Assembly (NCBI GenBank): GCA_023459335.1
Contig: JAEWUO010000005.1
Location: 1-64,000 of the forward strand
Length of the DNA stretch: 64,000 nt
DNA from: Bacillota bacterium
GTDB taxonomy: Bacteria; Bacillota; Clostridia; Christensenellales; CAG-138
Direction of reading: 5' to 3'
Below, piece after piece: positions 25,557-35,556 of the stretch. The position numbers were made by a program, and so were the translations under genes. The notes under the pieces are model-generated. The model was not told the DNA's origin. It ran no database searches and saw nothing but the letters and a program-made list of their open reading frames with translations. Position 1 is the stretch's first letter; every line of letters starts with the position of its first letter.

Positions 25557-25580
25557 GCCGCCTGTCAGGCGGCTTTTTTG
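25557..25580 (+). terminator. Terminator of the GH4-kinase unit
   Basis: The stem GCCGCC/GGCGGC (25557-25573 region, short loop TGTCA) is followed by TTTTTT. It lies 14 bp after the kinase stop and touches the -35 box of the next promoter. Confidence 0.8.
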
Positions 25581-25605
25581 TTTCGCCTGGAACTTGTGTT
25601 ATAAT
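25578..25605 (+). promoter_or_regulatory. Promoter of the uridine-kinase-like gene
   Basis: TTGTTT (25578-25583) and a perfect TATAAT (25600-25605) are 16 bp apart, and TGT precedes the -10 box. The ATG of the next gene is about 73 nt downstream. Confidence 0.7.
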
Positions 25606-25678
25606 GGTTCCGTTCGTCCGGCGGCGCCGTATGTTTCTGCCGACGATATGACACAGATAAAATCAAACGGAGCGATTC

Positions 25679-26287
25679 ATGAGTAACCCCTTTACGCCTT
25701 ATCTTACCCAAGTGGAAGCGAACGACGCCGTCACGGCGCGCGTCGGCGAACTGCTGCAACACAAAGATCGCGTACTCGTTGCAATCGACGGCAACTGCTG
25801 CGCGGGAAAGACGACGATCGCCGCCCGCCTCGGTGAGCGTCTGCACGCGAATGTATTTCATATGGACGATTATTTTCTGCGCCCGCATATGCGCACATCG
25901 GACCGGCTGAACCGCCCGGGCGGAAACGTGGACGCGGGGCGTTTTCTGCTGGATATACTCCATCCCGTCTCGCGCGGACAGGCGGCGAAGGTTCGCCGTT
26001 ACGACTGTAAGGAAGATGCGCTGCTGCCCCCCGTATCGGTTATTCCTGAGCGCGTCGTTATCGTCGAGGGCGCATACAGCCTGCACCCGCTCTTGGCTCC
26101 CTATTACGACCTGAAAGTCTTCTGCCGGGTGAACGCCGAGGAACAAGCCGAACGCATCCGCGTTCGAAACGGAGAGGAAGGGCTGCAAACGTTCCTCAAC
26201 CGCTGGATTCCTTTGGAAAACTGGTATTTCGGCGCGCTCAAGATCGCGGAAAGCTGCGATATCGTCATCGATACTTCCGCGCACTGA
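25679..26287 (+). CDS. P-loop kinase, uridine-kinase-like
   Basis: The 202-residue protein has a Walker A motif at about residue 38 (AIDGNCCAGKTTIAARL). The FHMDDYFLRPHMRTSDRL segment resembles the nucleoside-binding and DD/DDFY motif of uridine kinases and phosphoribulokinase-type enzymes. VVIVEGAYSLHP corresponds to the conserved E-G segment. These small proteins are common in Clostridia, and their true substrate is often unknown. The gene has its own promoter and an ACGGAG site. Confidence 0.8.
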   Translation: MSNPFTPYLTQVEANDAVTARVGELLQHKDRVLVAIDGNCCAGKTTIAARLGERLHANVFHMDDYFLRPHMRTSDRLNRPGGNVDAGRFLLDILHPVSRGQAAKVRRYDCKEDALLPPVSVIPERVVIVEGAYSLHPLLAPYYDLKVFCRVNAEEQAERIRVRNGEEGLQTFLNRWIPLENWYFGALKIAESCDIVIDTSAH

Positions 26288-26294
26288 CCGTCAT

Positions 26295-26316
26295 AAAAAA
26301 GCGCCCGTCGGGCGCT
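26295..26316 (-). terminator. Terminator between convergent genes
   Basis: The stem AGCGCCC/GGGCGCT with a 3-nt loop is followed on the minus strand by six T. It ends the DUF5685-dnaJ unit and may also slow plus-strand transcription. Confidence 0.75.
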
Positions 26317-26330
26317 ATCGTATTTTTGGC

Positions 26331-26960
26331 TCAGCAGAGGTCTCCGCCGCAGCAGCAGTTCAGGCACATGAGCGCGGAGCAAATATCGCAGCAGGGCGAC
26401 GCGTCGAGATTCCCGTTTGCGCCGCGCTGATAGGTGCGTCCCGAGTTGTTGAGCGAGAGAAACGCGTTTCTGTATTCGGCGTTGTCCGGTTCCGCTTCGT
26501 AAGCGCGGCTGATGCATTCGAACGCTTTTTCATACCACCCCTGACGCAGATAGATCACGCCGTAAAGGTAGTTCCACTCCGCGTTATGCACGCTGACGGT
26601 GTCCAGAATCTCGCGCGCCGCGTTGAGGTTATTCTGGTTGATGAACGAGCGCGCCCGCGCGAACTCCGTCGCGAACGGCCCGCTGTACGCCGTGCCGCCG
26701 CTTGGGCGAGAATAGGCGCCGCCATAGGAACCATAGGAACCGGAGGACGAACCGTACGCCGAATTCCCCGTCGAATTCGGTTTTTTAGAGAGCATCTCGT
26801 ATGCCTGGTTGATTTCCTTGAGCTTTTCTCCGGCGAGCTCCTTGAGGGGGTTATCCGCGTATTTATCCGGATGGTATTTCTTCACCAGCTCCAGATACGC
26901 GGCGCGGATCTCCTCCTGCGTAGCGTTCTCGCTCACACCCAGAACTTTGTAGGGGTTCAT
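26331..26960 (-). CDS. J-domain protein with Cys-rich C-terminus
   Basis: A DnaJ-type co-chaperone (209 residues). The J domain is at residues 1-60, with the HPD motif in VKKYHPDKYADNP. A Gly/Ser/Tyr-rich linker follows (about residues 62-95), then a TPR-like helical region (ARSFINQNNLNAAREILD, AYEAEPDNAEYRNAF). The last 20 residues hold nine cysteines, including three in a row. It overlaps the upstream DUF5685 gene by 4 nt (ATGA), so the two are coupled. The Cys-rich tail could bind zinc or a cluster, which is inference. Confidence 0.9.
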   Translation of the reverse strand: MNPYKVLGVSENATQEEIRAAYLELVKKYHPDKYADNPLKELAGEKLKEINQAYEMLSKKPNSTGNSAYGSSSGSYGSYGGAYSRPSGGTAYSGPFATEFARARSFINQNNLNAAREILDTVSVHNAEWNYLYGVIYLRQGWYEKAFECISRAYEAEPDNAEYRNAFLSLNNSGRTYQRGANGNLDASPCCDICSALMCLNCCCGGDLC

Positions 26961-27832
26961 TCCTTGTCTCCTTTATCCTTCCGCGGGACGCGTTTTCCTG
27001 TCCCGCAGACTTCCCCGCCGGTCAGCACGCGCCGCTGCGTCTGCGTCAGCCCCAGCCGCATGATATTGTCCAGCAGTCCGCTCGGCGTTTGCTGCGTCAG
27101 TAAATCGTATGCCTTTTCGGCTTCGGCCAGCGTAATATTCAGAAGAAATTCCGCCTGCCCGACGGGCATCTGCGATAGAACGAACGAATTGTAGTTCCCG
27201 CTCTTTTTGTCGCGCTCGCGGTCGTCCCACGCGTCGAGTAAATAGATCCATTTGCCGAGGTTGTAAAACATCCATTCGGCGGCGGCGCGTTCGCTGATCG
27301 GCAGCATCGGCGCGTTCAGGATCACCGCGGAGAGTATCCTGCCGAACGCGTCGCTCGGCTCGTCCGTAGAGGCGATTCGTTCCGTCTCCACTTGATGCAG
27401 GCGCGCCATGCTTTCTAAAATCGCCTGATCCAGCTCCGCGTGCGCCTTCGCGGCCCTGCGGTATGCGCTCCGCAGCGCGAGGCGGGAAGCAAAGGCTTTC
27501 GCGCTCCGTTCATCCGCGGTGTCGTCTGCCGCCTGATACCAGGCGAGAAGAACGTTGACGTCCGCGGCGTAATCCAGTATGGGCGAAGGCTGCGCGATCG
27601 GCCGCCTGCCGCGATAGACGCGCGGCGCGCAATTGCCGGGCGAGAACCGCATGCCGCCGGTCACTGCGGCGAGCACAAGCGCGAGAAACGTGCAATCATA
27701 GCTCAGCGTCAGCCGCTCGATCTGTCCGTACCGCGTGCCGATGCTCTTGCACAGCCCGCAGTAAGCGCCGCGGTATTCCGCTTGCTCGCGCACCTTCAGT
27801 TCGCACTCCAGCGGGCGGATATATCCGAACAT
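26957..27832 (-). CDS. DUF5685-family protein
   Basis: The 291-residue protein begins MFGYIRPLECELKVREQAEY and contains YRGAYCGLCKSIGTRYGQIE, the DUF5685 signature. It is largely helical, with few charged pockets, and no enzyme motif is recognised. The start at 27832 lies downstream of an extended -10 (TGA TACAAT, 27862-27867), and AAAGGG is the ribosome site. It overlaps the J-domain gene by 4 nt, so the product may be a client or partner of that co-chaperone. Confidence 0.85.
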   Translation of the reverse strand: MFGYIRPLECELKVREQAEYRGAYCGLCKSIGTRYGQIERLTLSYDCTFLALVLAAVTGGMRFSPGNCAPRVYRGRRPIAQPSPILDYAADVNVLLAWYQAADDTADERSAKAFASRLALRSAYRRAAKAHAELDQAILESMARLHQVETERIASTDEPSDAFGRILSAVILNAPMLPISERAAAEWMFYNLGKWIYLLDAWDDRERDKKSGNYNSFVLSQMPVGQAEFLLNITLAEAEKAYDLLTQQTPSGLLDNIMRLGLTQTQRRVLTGGEVCGTGKRVPRKDKGDKE

Positions 27833-27861
27833 ACGCGTTTCCCTTTCTGCATCCGCAGAGT

Positions 27862-27867
27862 ATTGTA
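27862..27867 (-). promoter_or_regulatory. Extended -10 box of the DUF5685-dnaJ operon
   Basis: On the minus strand TGA TACAAT; the predicted start site is about 23 nt before the ATG at 27832. It rules out the longer in-frame starts, which would lie upstream of the transcript. Confidence 0.55.
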
Positions 27868-27957
27868 TCATGATAACATCCCTCTGAGAATGCCTTTTTT
27901 CCGTCAAGGATGTGAACGAATGTGAAACGAACCCCTTTTTCCGGCGTTTTTCGCGCG

Positions 27958-27990
27958 TAAAAAACCGCGGACACAGTTCCGCGGTTTCTT
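27958..27990 (-). terminator. Terminator of the DUF1858 gene
   Basis: The stem AACCGCGG/CCGCGGTT has an 8-nt loop and T runs on both sides. It lies 22 bp after the DUF1858 stop and may act in both directions. Confidence 0.8.
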
Positions 27991-28011
27991 TTGTTCCGTT
28001 TGTTTCCCGCG

Positions 28012-28212
28012 TTATTTCGCCGCGAGATGCTTGTTGATTTCGCCGACCAGCGCGTCGGAATCGATTCCGTGCACCGCGGCGGCCTGCTCGATCGTCTCGC
28101 CATGCGCCATAGCGCAGCCGATGCAATGCATGCCCGCATCCATCAGGATCTCGGCGGTGCCTTCGTCCATCTCGATTACCTGCTGAATCAGCATATCCTT
28201 TGTTGCCTGCAT
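28012..28212 (-). CDS. DUF1858 redox-disulfide protein
   Basis: This 66-residue protein of the DUF1858/ScdA-N type has a CxGC-like motif in MHCIGCAMAHGETIEQAA. Such proteins often occur with hybrid cluster proteins or Fe-S repair in anaerobes. The start at 28212 has GGAGGAAACAG upstream; a start 13 codons earlier lacks a site. An extended -10 (TGA TATACT, 28272-28277) precedes it. It is monocistronic. Confidence 0.9.
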   Translation of the reverse strand: MQATKDMLIQQVIEMDEGTAEILMDAGMHCIGCAMAHGETIEQAAAVHGIDSDALVGEINKHLAAK

Positions 28213-28306
28213 ATCTGTTTCCTCCAAAGATTGATCGCTATCGTTTGTCATCCATACACTAGCTATTTACTAGTATATCACGAATTCTCAAAAAGGAAAG
28301 CTTTTT

Positions 28307-28762
28307 TTAACTGCGCGTTTCAAATATATTGCCGCAGTTCGTGCAGGTCACGCGGATTCTGCCCTTGCCGCGCGGCACGCGCAGGCGTTGGGCGCATTGC
28401 GGGCAGATCAGGTATTTATACTGCCGCATCTCGCTCCAGGTGGGGTTCTTATGCGCACGCTTTGCGCGCTGGGCCGAAGTCCGCGCGCCGGCGCCGGCCG
28501 GGCGGAACGTTCGCCTAAACCAGTCCTTCACCGCGGTCGAGAAAGTCAGGTACTTCATGTTTTCCTGATAGCGCTTCGCCGTGTTCCTGCTCGTCATGCG
28601 GACAACCATGAGGATAAGCAGCGCCGCGCCGAGAGCGGAGCATACAATCCGCGGCCAGCCGCCGACGCTCGATAAAAACATGCCGAGCGCTGAGATCACC
28701 AGCGCTGCGATTAACAGCGCGCGGTTGAGTTCGTCTAAGCCTCTTTTTTGCTGTTGAAACAT
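28307..28762 (-). CDS. Membrane protein with C-terminal zinc ribbon
   Basis: The 151-residue protein has two membrane helices near the N-terminus (about residues 14-32 and 36-55). A basic segment follows (KRAHKNPTWSEM), then a C-terminal zinc ribbon with CPQC (residue about 120) and CTNC. The ribbon should face the cytosol. No precise family name is recognised; similar proteins are common and uncharacterised in Clostridia. GAGGGA precedes the ATG. Confidence 0.75.
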   Translation of the reverse strand: MFQQQKRGLDELNRALLIAALVISALGMFLSSVGGWPRIVCSALGAALLILMVVRMTSRNTAKRYQENMKYLTFSTAVKDWFRRTFRPAGAGARTSAQRAKRAHKNPTWSEMRQYKYLICPQCAQRLRVPRGKGRIRVTCTNCGNIFETRS

Positions 28763-28808
28763 TTGGGTCCCTCGCTTTGGTCGTTGATACGGGCTGTCCC
28801 GCCCATGA

Positions 28809-30749
28809 TTATAACGTCCGGTAGAGCCGCGCGGTCAGCGGCGGCAGCGTCGCTTTCAGCTCTCCGCCGTAAACGCTGAGCGGTTCCCCCGTCAGCACGT
28901 CGGTCAGCGACTCAGCGAGTCTGACCGGCGTTTCCCCGTCCGCTCCCTGCGGCATGTCGTCCGGATGCAGCGTCACGCTCTGATCCCGCTCCGAGCGGTT
29001 CAGCAGCAGAATCGCCTGCTCCCCGCTCTCGGGCAGCCATCTGAGCACCGCGTAGGTCTCCGGCGAAAGCGCGCCCATGCGGCATAGTCCCCGTTTGAGC
29101 GCGCCGCTTTCGGCGCGCGCGCGCATCAGTGCAGAATAGTTCTGAAATACCGTTTCGTTTTCCGATCCCCAGGGATAGGTTCCGCGGTTGAAAGGGTCGC
29201 TCATGCCGGTCATGCCCGCTTCGTCCCCGTAATATACACACGGCACGCCCGGCAGCGCCATCTGCAGCGCGGCGGCAAGAATCAGCCTCAGATAACCCTT
29301 TTGCTGGTCCTTTTCATTCGGCTGGTAGGCCGCCTGCAGCTTGCGCGAAACCGAGTTGCGGTCCGGCGCGCCCGCGAGCGCGGTCGCCGCGCGGATGATA
29401 TCGTGCGACGAAATCAGGTTGAGGCACGCTTCGTAAAACGGTTTCGGATAATGCTCCCGCAGCGTCTGCAGCGCATGATCGAGCGCATACGCATCCGCGT
29501 GTCCGGTCAGAAACGCAACGGCGGCTTCCATAAAAGGATAATTCATCGCGCTGTCCAGCTCGTCTCCGTTGACGTAGCCGCGCCTGCCCTCCGGGCCGTA
29601 TTTATTGGAGCAGTCGTCCCACACCTCGCCGAGCAGCACGCTCTCCGGGTCGTTTTGCTTGAGCCTGCGGCGCAGGATGCGGATGAATTCATCCGGCAGT
29701 TCGTCCGCGACGTCCAGCCGCCAGTCTTTCGCGCCCGCGCCCGCCCAGTGAGACAGTACGCCCTGATCCCCCGCGATAAACGCGGTATAGCTCGGTTCCA
29801 GTTCGTTGACGTTCGGCAGGGAGGGAAATCCCCACCAGCATTCATATTGCTTTCTGTCCGCCGAAAAACGGTACCAGCTTTCATAAGGCGAGTCGCCGGA
29901 TTCGTATGCGCCGACGTCCTCATAGCGCGAGAATTTATCGAAATAGCGGCTGTCCGCGCCCGTATGCGAAAATACGCCGTCGAGCATGATACGGATGCCG
30001 CGCGCATTCGCCTCCGCGCAGAGTGTGCGGAACTCGTCTTCGTTGCCGAAAATCGGATCGATGCGGTTATAATCCGCCGTATCGTAGCGGTGGTTGCTCG
30101 CGGATTCGAACACCGGGTTGAGATAAATCGTCGTTACGCCGAGACTCGCCAGATAGTCCAGCTTTTCGCGGATGCCGTTACAATCCCCGCCGAAAAAGTC
30201 GTTCGGTTCGTAATCCTCCTGCCCAGGCGCGGGCGTAAAGCAGACGTCCTCGCTCCAGCGGTCATGGATGCGCAGGAAACGCCCTTTTTCCATGTGGTAC
30301 TTGACTCGTTCGCGAAAATCCTCCCAGCTGCTTCTGCGGAACCGGTCGGGAAAAATCTGGTAAACCAGCCCCTCGCGCCAGCTCTGAGGCGTTTGAAACG
30401 CGCCGTCGTATACGGTGATCTGGTAAGCGCGCGGCTCGTGGGATTCCAGTCTGCCTTCGCCGCTGTCCGCGCCGTAATACTGCGTGCGTCCGTCGGACGT
30501 GCGAATGATGAAGTAATACCACATAATGCAGGGCACCTGAGACATCGGCACGTCGCAGCGCGCGCGCCCGCCGGAAATCGCAAGGTCGAAAAACGACTCC
30601 ACGCCAAACTGGCTGTAGAGGCGCAGCTGGACCCGCGCGCCCGCGTCTCCGCCGATCTCGGCTTCGATATGTACGCTCGAAGAGCATGGCACCGCGCCCT
30701 GCGGCCTGCGGAACGTTAAAAATCTCGAATGATGCCGAAACGTAATCAT
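28809..30749 (-). CDS. GH13 alpha-amylase-family enzyme (cyclomaltodextrinase/neopullulanase-like)
   Basis: This 646-residue intracellular enzyme has no signal peptide. It has an N-terminal beta-sandwich (CBM34-like, residues 1-115), a (beta/alpha)8 barrel and a C-terminal beta domain. Catalytic residues fit GH13: nucleophile Asp346 in DWRLDVADELP, acid/base Glu375 in LLGEVWDD and Asp450 in SSHD, where the usual Asn is Ser. The N-terminal domain plus WGFPSLPNVNE suggests hydrolysis of cyclodextrin, pullulan or maltodextrin. I chose the ATG at 30749 because a TATACT box ends exactly 6 nt before it and no ribosome site is well placed; 30755 is an alternative ATG. Confidence 0.93.
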   Translation of the reverse strand: MITFRHHSRFLTFRRPQGAVPCSSSVHIEAEIGGDAGARVQLRLYSQFGVESFFDLAISGGRARCDVPMSQVPCIMWYYFIIRTSDGRTQYYGADSGEGRLESHEPRAYQITVYDGAFQTPQSWREGLVYQIFPDRFRRSSWEDFRERVKYHMEKGRFLRIHDRWSEDVCFTPAPGQEDYEPNDFFGGDCNGIREKLDYLASLGVTTIYLNPVFESASNHRYDTADYNRIDPIFGNEDEFRTLCAEANARGIRIMLDGVFSHTGADSRYFDKFSRYEDVGAYESGDSPYESWYRFSADRKQYECWWGFPSLPNVNELEPSYTAFIAGDQGVLSHWAGAGAKDWRLDVADELPDEFIRILRRRLKQNDPESVLLGEVWDDCSNKYGPEGRRGYVNGDELDSAMNYPFMEAAVAFLTGHADAYALDHALQTLREHYPKPFYEACLNLISSHDIIRAATALAGAPDRNSVSRKLQAAYQPNEKDQQKGYLRLILAAALQMALPGVPCVYYGDEAGMTGMSDPFNRGTYPWGSENETVFQNYSALMRARAESGALKRGLCRMGALSPETYAVLRWLPESGEQAILLLNRSERDQSVTLHPDDMPQGADGETPVRLAESLTDVLTGEPLSVYGGELKATLPPLTARLYRTL

Positions 30750-30755
30750 AAGCAT

Positions 30756-30761
30756 AGTATA
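30756..30761 (-). promoter_or_regulatory. -10 box directly before the GH13 start (leaderless)
   Basis: TATACT on the minus strand lies 6 nt before the ATG at 30749, the spacing of a -10 box to +1. No clear -35 is seen. Confidence 0.45.
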
Positions 30762-30870
30762 GCCGATTCTCCCCCGCGGCTGCGCGTGTTTGCGCGGAAT
30801 GTTGCGAGCTTTTCACAATTTTTAACGCCTGCGGTTCCGCCCTGCCCGATTGCGGTGAACATACGGGTTA

Positions 30871-30886
30871 TATGCGCCGGCGCATA
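30871..30886. repeat. Perfect 16-bp palindrome
   Basis: TATGCGCCGGCGCATA reads the same on both strands. It lies in the 194-bp gap between the hexapeptide-repeat gene and GH13 and could be an operator or a short hairpin. Confidence 0.5.
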
Positions 30887-30943
30887 AGAATAGCCGCTTA
30901 CCTGCGGGCGTTTTGCTCGCATATGCAGGCGGCCTGATTTTTA

Positions 30944-31603
30944 TCAGCTGCGAGGAACGATGTCGTCCTGAGACTTAAAGATATGTCCCGCTTTGACGAC
31001 GCCGCGCACGCGGGAGAGCGGATAGACCGAGGCGTAAGATTCCAGCACCGTACCGGGGTTTAGCACGCTGTTGCAGCCGACTTCGACGTGGTCGCCGAGG
31101 ATTGCGCCGAATTTTTTCAGCCCCGTTTCGATCGATTCCCCGCCGCCGCGCACGGTGACCGGCGTCTTGTCGCTCTTGACGTTGGAGCAGATCGACCCCG
31201 CGCCCATATGCGCGTATTGGCCAAGGATGCTGTCCCCCACATAATTGTAATGCGGCACCTGCACATGGTCGAACAGGATACAGTTTTTCAGCTCCGTGGA
31301 GTTGCCGATCACGCACCCTCTGCCGACGAGCACGCTGCCGCGGATAAACGCTCCGGGACGCACCTCGGTCTCCGCGCAGATGACGCTCGGGCCGTCGATA
31401 TAAACGTTCGGATACAGCTTAACGCTCTTATGGACCCAGACTTCCTCGCCTGGATGGTCGTATTCCTCCGCGGGCAGGCTCTTTCCGAGCGCGCGCACAA
31501 ACGCATTGATCTTCGGCAGTACCTCCCATGGATACTCCGTCTCGCGGAAAAGCTCCTCCGCCAGCGTGGTTGTCAAATCGGAAAACATGTCCGTGTTTTT
31601 CAT
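30944..31603 (-). CDS. Left-handed beta-helix (hexapeptide) protein, GlmU-like
   Basis: The 219-residue protein consists mainly of hexapeptide repeats (VWVHKSVKLYPNVYIDGPSV, IRGSVLVGRGCVIGNSTELK). NYVGDSILGQYAHMGAGSIC resembles the acetyltransferase half of GlmU-type enzymes. No nucleotidyltransferase domain is present. The start at 31603 has GGAGAAAGG upstream. It follows dnaB by 34 bp and is probably read from that operon. A role as sugar-phosphate acyl- or nucleotidyl-transferase partner is inferred. Confidence 0.8.
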   Translation of the reverse strand: MKNTDMFSDLTTTLAEELFRETEYPWEVLPKINAFVRALGKSLPAEEYDHPGEEVWVHKSVKLYPNVYIDGPSVICAETEVRPGAFIRGSVLVGRGCVIGNSTELKNCILFDHVQVPHYNYVGDSILGQYAHMGAGSICSNVKSDKTPVTVRGGGESIETGLKKFGAILGDHVEVGCNSVLNPGTVLESYASVYPLSRVRGVVKAGHIFKSQDDIVPRS

Positions 31604-31637
31604 TCGTTCTGCCTTTCTCCGTTCCGCACAGTCTGAT

Positions 31638-33008
<1,371 letters not shown>

Positions 33009-33050
33009 CCGTTTCTCCGATCCGCCCTTCCGGGTCGCGCAAGAATCAGG

Positions 33051-33497
33051 TCAGCATTTTTCGACGATCACCTTGATGTTGGCAAACGTGTTTTCATAAA
33101 CGCTGATTCGGATCGTATACTCGCCGAGCGCGCGGATAGGCTCCGCCAGCGCGATTTTCTTCTTGTCGACTTCCACCTGTTTCTGTTCCATCAGCGCGGC
33201 GGCGATCTCCTTGCCCGTGATCGAACCGAACAGATGTCCGTTTTCGCCGACCTTCGCCTTGACGTTGATCACGACGTTTTCAAGCTGTTTGGCAAGGTCG
33301 CGCGCGGCGACGCCCGCCTGAAACTTCTTATGTGCGGCTGCGCTCTTTTGAATGCTCGCGGCGTTGATCGCCTGTGCGTCCGCGGGGGTCGCCAGCTTGT
33401 GCGGCAGAAGGAAGTTGCGCGCGTATCCGTCCGATACGTCCGCGATCTCGCCTTTTTTGCCCGTTCCTTTGACGTCCTGCTCCAATAATACCTTCAT
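33051..33497 (-). CDS. rplI: 50S ribosomal protein L9
   Basis: L9 (148 residues) starts MKVLLEQDVKGTGKKGEIAD and has the long connecting helix and C-terminal domain (ENGHLFGSITGKEIAAAL). L9 helps to keep the reading frame. The start overlaps the gdpP stop by 4 nt (ATGA), so it is coupled to it. Confidence 0.98.
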   Translation of the reverse strand: MKVLLEQDVKGTGKKGEIADVSDGYARNFLLPHKLATPADAQAINAASIQKSAAAHKKFQAGVAARDLAKQLENVVINVKAKVGENGHLFGSITGKEIAAALMEQKQVEVDKKKIALAEPIRALGEYTIRISVYENTFANIKVIVEKC

Positions 33498-35455
33498 ACC
33501 GGTTCGATGACCTCCTGCATATATTGTTCGATGACGGAGCGCACGAGCGTCTCCGCCTCGTCGAGTTCCATATCCGCAATCTGCGCGCCCGCCATGGTCA
33601 GATGCCCGCCGCCGCCGAGCCGCTCGCAGATAAGCTGGACGTTGATCTTGCCCAGCGACCGGCCGCTTACGCTGATGCTCTCCCCGTCCCGCCCAAGCAC
33701 GAATGCCGCCCCGATGCCGCGAATGCCGATGAGCTCGTCCGCCGACTTCGCCGCGATCAGCGGGGCGTTCTTCACTTCCTCGCCGACGCTGGCCATCGCG
33801 ACGCCGCCAGGGAGCACCTCCGCGCTGCGCACGGTGGTCGCCACGTCGCCGAAGCTCTCCATATCGTCCTGGAACATCTGCTTGACCATGCCCGTGTCCG
33901 CGCCGTTCTTGCGCAGATATCCCGCTGCTTCAAACGTGCGGGAGCCGACGTTGAACGCAAAATGCTTCGTATCGATCGTGATACCCGCCAGCAGCGTCCC
34001 GCAGACGAACGCGGGCGGACGCAGGTTCGGGTCGAAATACTGTATCATCTCGGTCACGAGCTCGCTGGTCGAGGAAGCGCGCGCTTCGAGAAAATGCAGC
34101 GTCGGGTTGTCGATGTGGTCCGCGCCGCGCCGGTGGTGGTCGATTACGACCACGCGGCTGGCCAGTTCCAGCAGTTTCGGGGCGACCAGCGAGCCCCTCC
34201 GCTGCGTATCCACGACGACGAGCACGCTTGTCGGCCGCATGATGCGTTCCGCCTGGTCGGGCGAAATCAGCATGCCGCTGTACGCGTGGTTGTCGCGGAT
34301 GAGTTCCAGCGCGTGCTCGATCATGGCGTTCTGTTCGCCGAGCACGATATACGCGCGCGAGCCCGCCTGCCGCGCGCAGGTCGCCACGCCGAGCGCGGCG
34401 CCGATGCAGTCCATGTCCGGCCTGCTGTGCCCGGCGATGAAAACGTCGCCCGCGTTGTCGAAAAGCTGGCGCAGCGCCTTGCTGAAGAGGCGCATCTTCA
34501 CGCGGCTCTGCTGCGCCTCCGGCTGCCGGCGGCCTCCGTAAAATACATATCCGCCGCCTTTTTTGATGACAGCCTGGTCTCCGCCGCGCCCCAGCGCGAG
34601 TTCCATCGCCTGCCGCGCGCTCTCGTCCGCGTTCTGCACGCGATCCGCCGCGCCAACGGCGATGGAGAGGGAGACGAGCATGTTCGTGCCGGTATCGATG
34701 GCGTGCGCCTGTTCCAGCAGGGAAAACCGGTCCTGCTCGAGCTGCGCCAGATGCTTCGCCTCGAATACGACGAAAAAGCGCCCGTTGTCGTAGCGGCGGT
34801 AAACCCCGTCCAGGTCCTTGACCAGATCGGCAATCAGCCGCTCCACCTCGGAAAACACGCTGGTGCGGTGAAACTGCACGTCCGCCGAAAGCTCTTCATA
34901 ATTATCGATATAGATCAGCGCCACGTACGGCATCTGCTCTTCAAACAGCCGCTGGTAATGGGCCGCTTCCGTGCGGTCGAGCCAATATTGGAAGATCAGG
35001 GAACGCGCGTCTTTTTTGCGGTGGATGGGTATGCTCATAACCTGATATACGCTTCCGCCATACTCCATCGGCATCGCGATCAAGGGCGCGGCAGAGTCGA
35101 AATGCGGCTGCGCGCGGCAGACGTCCGGTTCCGGATAAATCTTTTTCATGCTCTCGTTGCGCCAGGCGATCTTGCCGTCGCCCTCGACGAGCGCGCAGGG
35201 GATTCCAACCTGATTGACGAGGCTTGCGGAGACTTCGGAGTTTTCGGAAAAGACGTCGTCCATGCGCTTCTGCATGGCTTTGGCGCGCGATCTTTCCACG
35301 CCGAAGCTGACGAAAAAGACGATCAGCGATATGCCAAACGCCGCATAGGCAACGGCATCCCGGTAATCCGGATAAAGGCCGCTTCCCAGAATCGCAAGGC
35401 AGAGCAGGATCGCAAGTACGCCAAGCGGCACAAGTACGGTTCTCGTCTTTTTCAT
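33494..35455 (-). CDS. gdpP: Cyclic-di-AMP phosphodiesterase GdpP
   Basis: This membrane enzyme (653 residues) degrades c-di-AMP and so affects cell-wall, potassium and osmotic balance. Two membrane helices (about residues 7-25 and 32-52) are followed by a PAS-like domain and a degenerate GGDEF domain (YDNGRFFVV, about 222-230). The DHH phosphoesterase domain has His343, Asp347, Asp349, Asp416 and the DHH motif at 439-441, and the DHHA1 part carries GGGHLTMAGAQ near residue 620. All metal ligands are present, so it is likely active. It lies between DUF2232 and rplI. Confidence 0.96.
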   Translation of the reverse strand: MKKTRTVLVPLGVLAILLCLAILGSGLYPDYRDAVAYAAFGISLIVFFVSFGVERSRAKAMQKRMDDVFSENSEVSASLVNQVGIPCALVEGDGKIAWRNESMKKIYPEPDVCRAQPHFDSAAPLIAMPMEYGGSVYQVMSIPIHRKKDARSLIFQYWLDRTEAAHYQRLFEEQMPYVALIYIDNYEELSADVQFHRTSVFSEVERLIADLVKDLDGVYRRYDNGRFFVVFEAKHLAQLEQDRFSLLEQAHAIDTGTNMLVSLSIAVGAADRVQNADESARQAMELALGRGGDQAVIKKGGGYVFYGGRRQPEAQQSRVKMRLFSKALRQLFDNAGDVFIAGHSRPDMDCIGAALGVATCARQAGSRAYIVLGEQNAMIEHALELIRDNHAYSGMLISPDQAERIMRPTSVLVVVDTQRRGSLVAPKLLELASRVVVIDHHRRGADHIDNPTLHFLEARASSTSELVTEMIQYFDPNLRPPAFVCGTLLAGITIDTKHFAFNVGSRTFEAAGYLRKNGADTGMVKQMFQDDMESFGDVATTVRSAEVLPGGVAMASVGEEVKNAPLIAAKSADELIGIRGIGAAFVLGRDGESISVSGRSLGKINVQLICERLGGGGHLTMAGAQIADMELDEAETLVRSVIEQYMQEVIEPV

Positions 35456-35556
35456 TCCGTCTCTCCTTCAGATTGGATGATCAGGCCGAAACGGCGATAT
35501 GGCGCAAGCGTACGCCATTGCGCGCGAATCATTTGTGGAAATCGGTCAAGCCGCGC

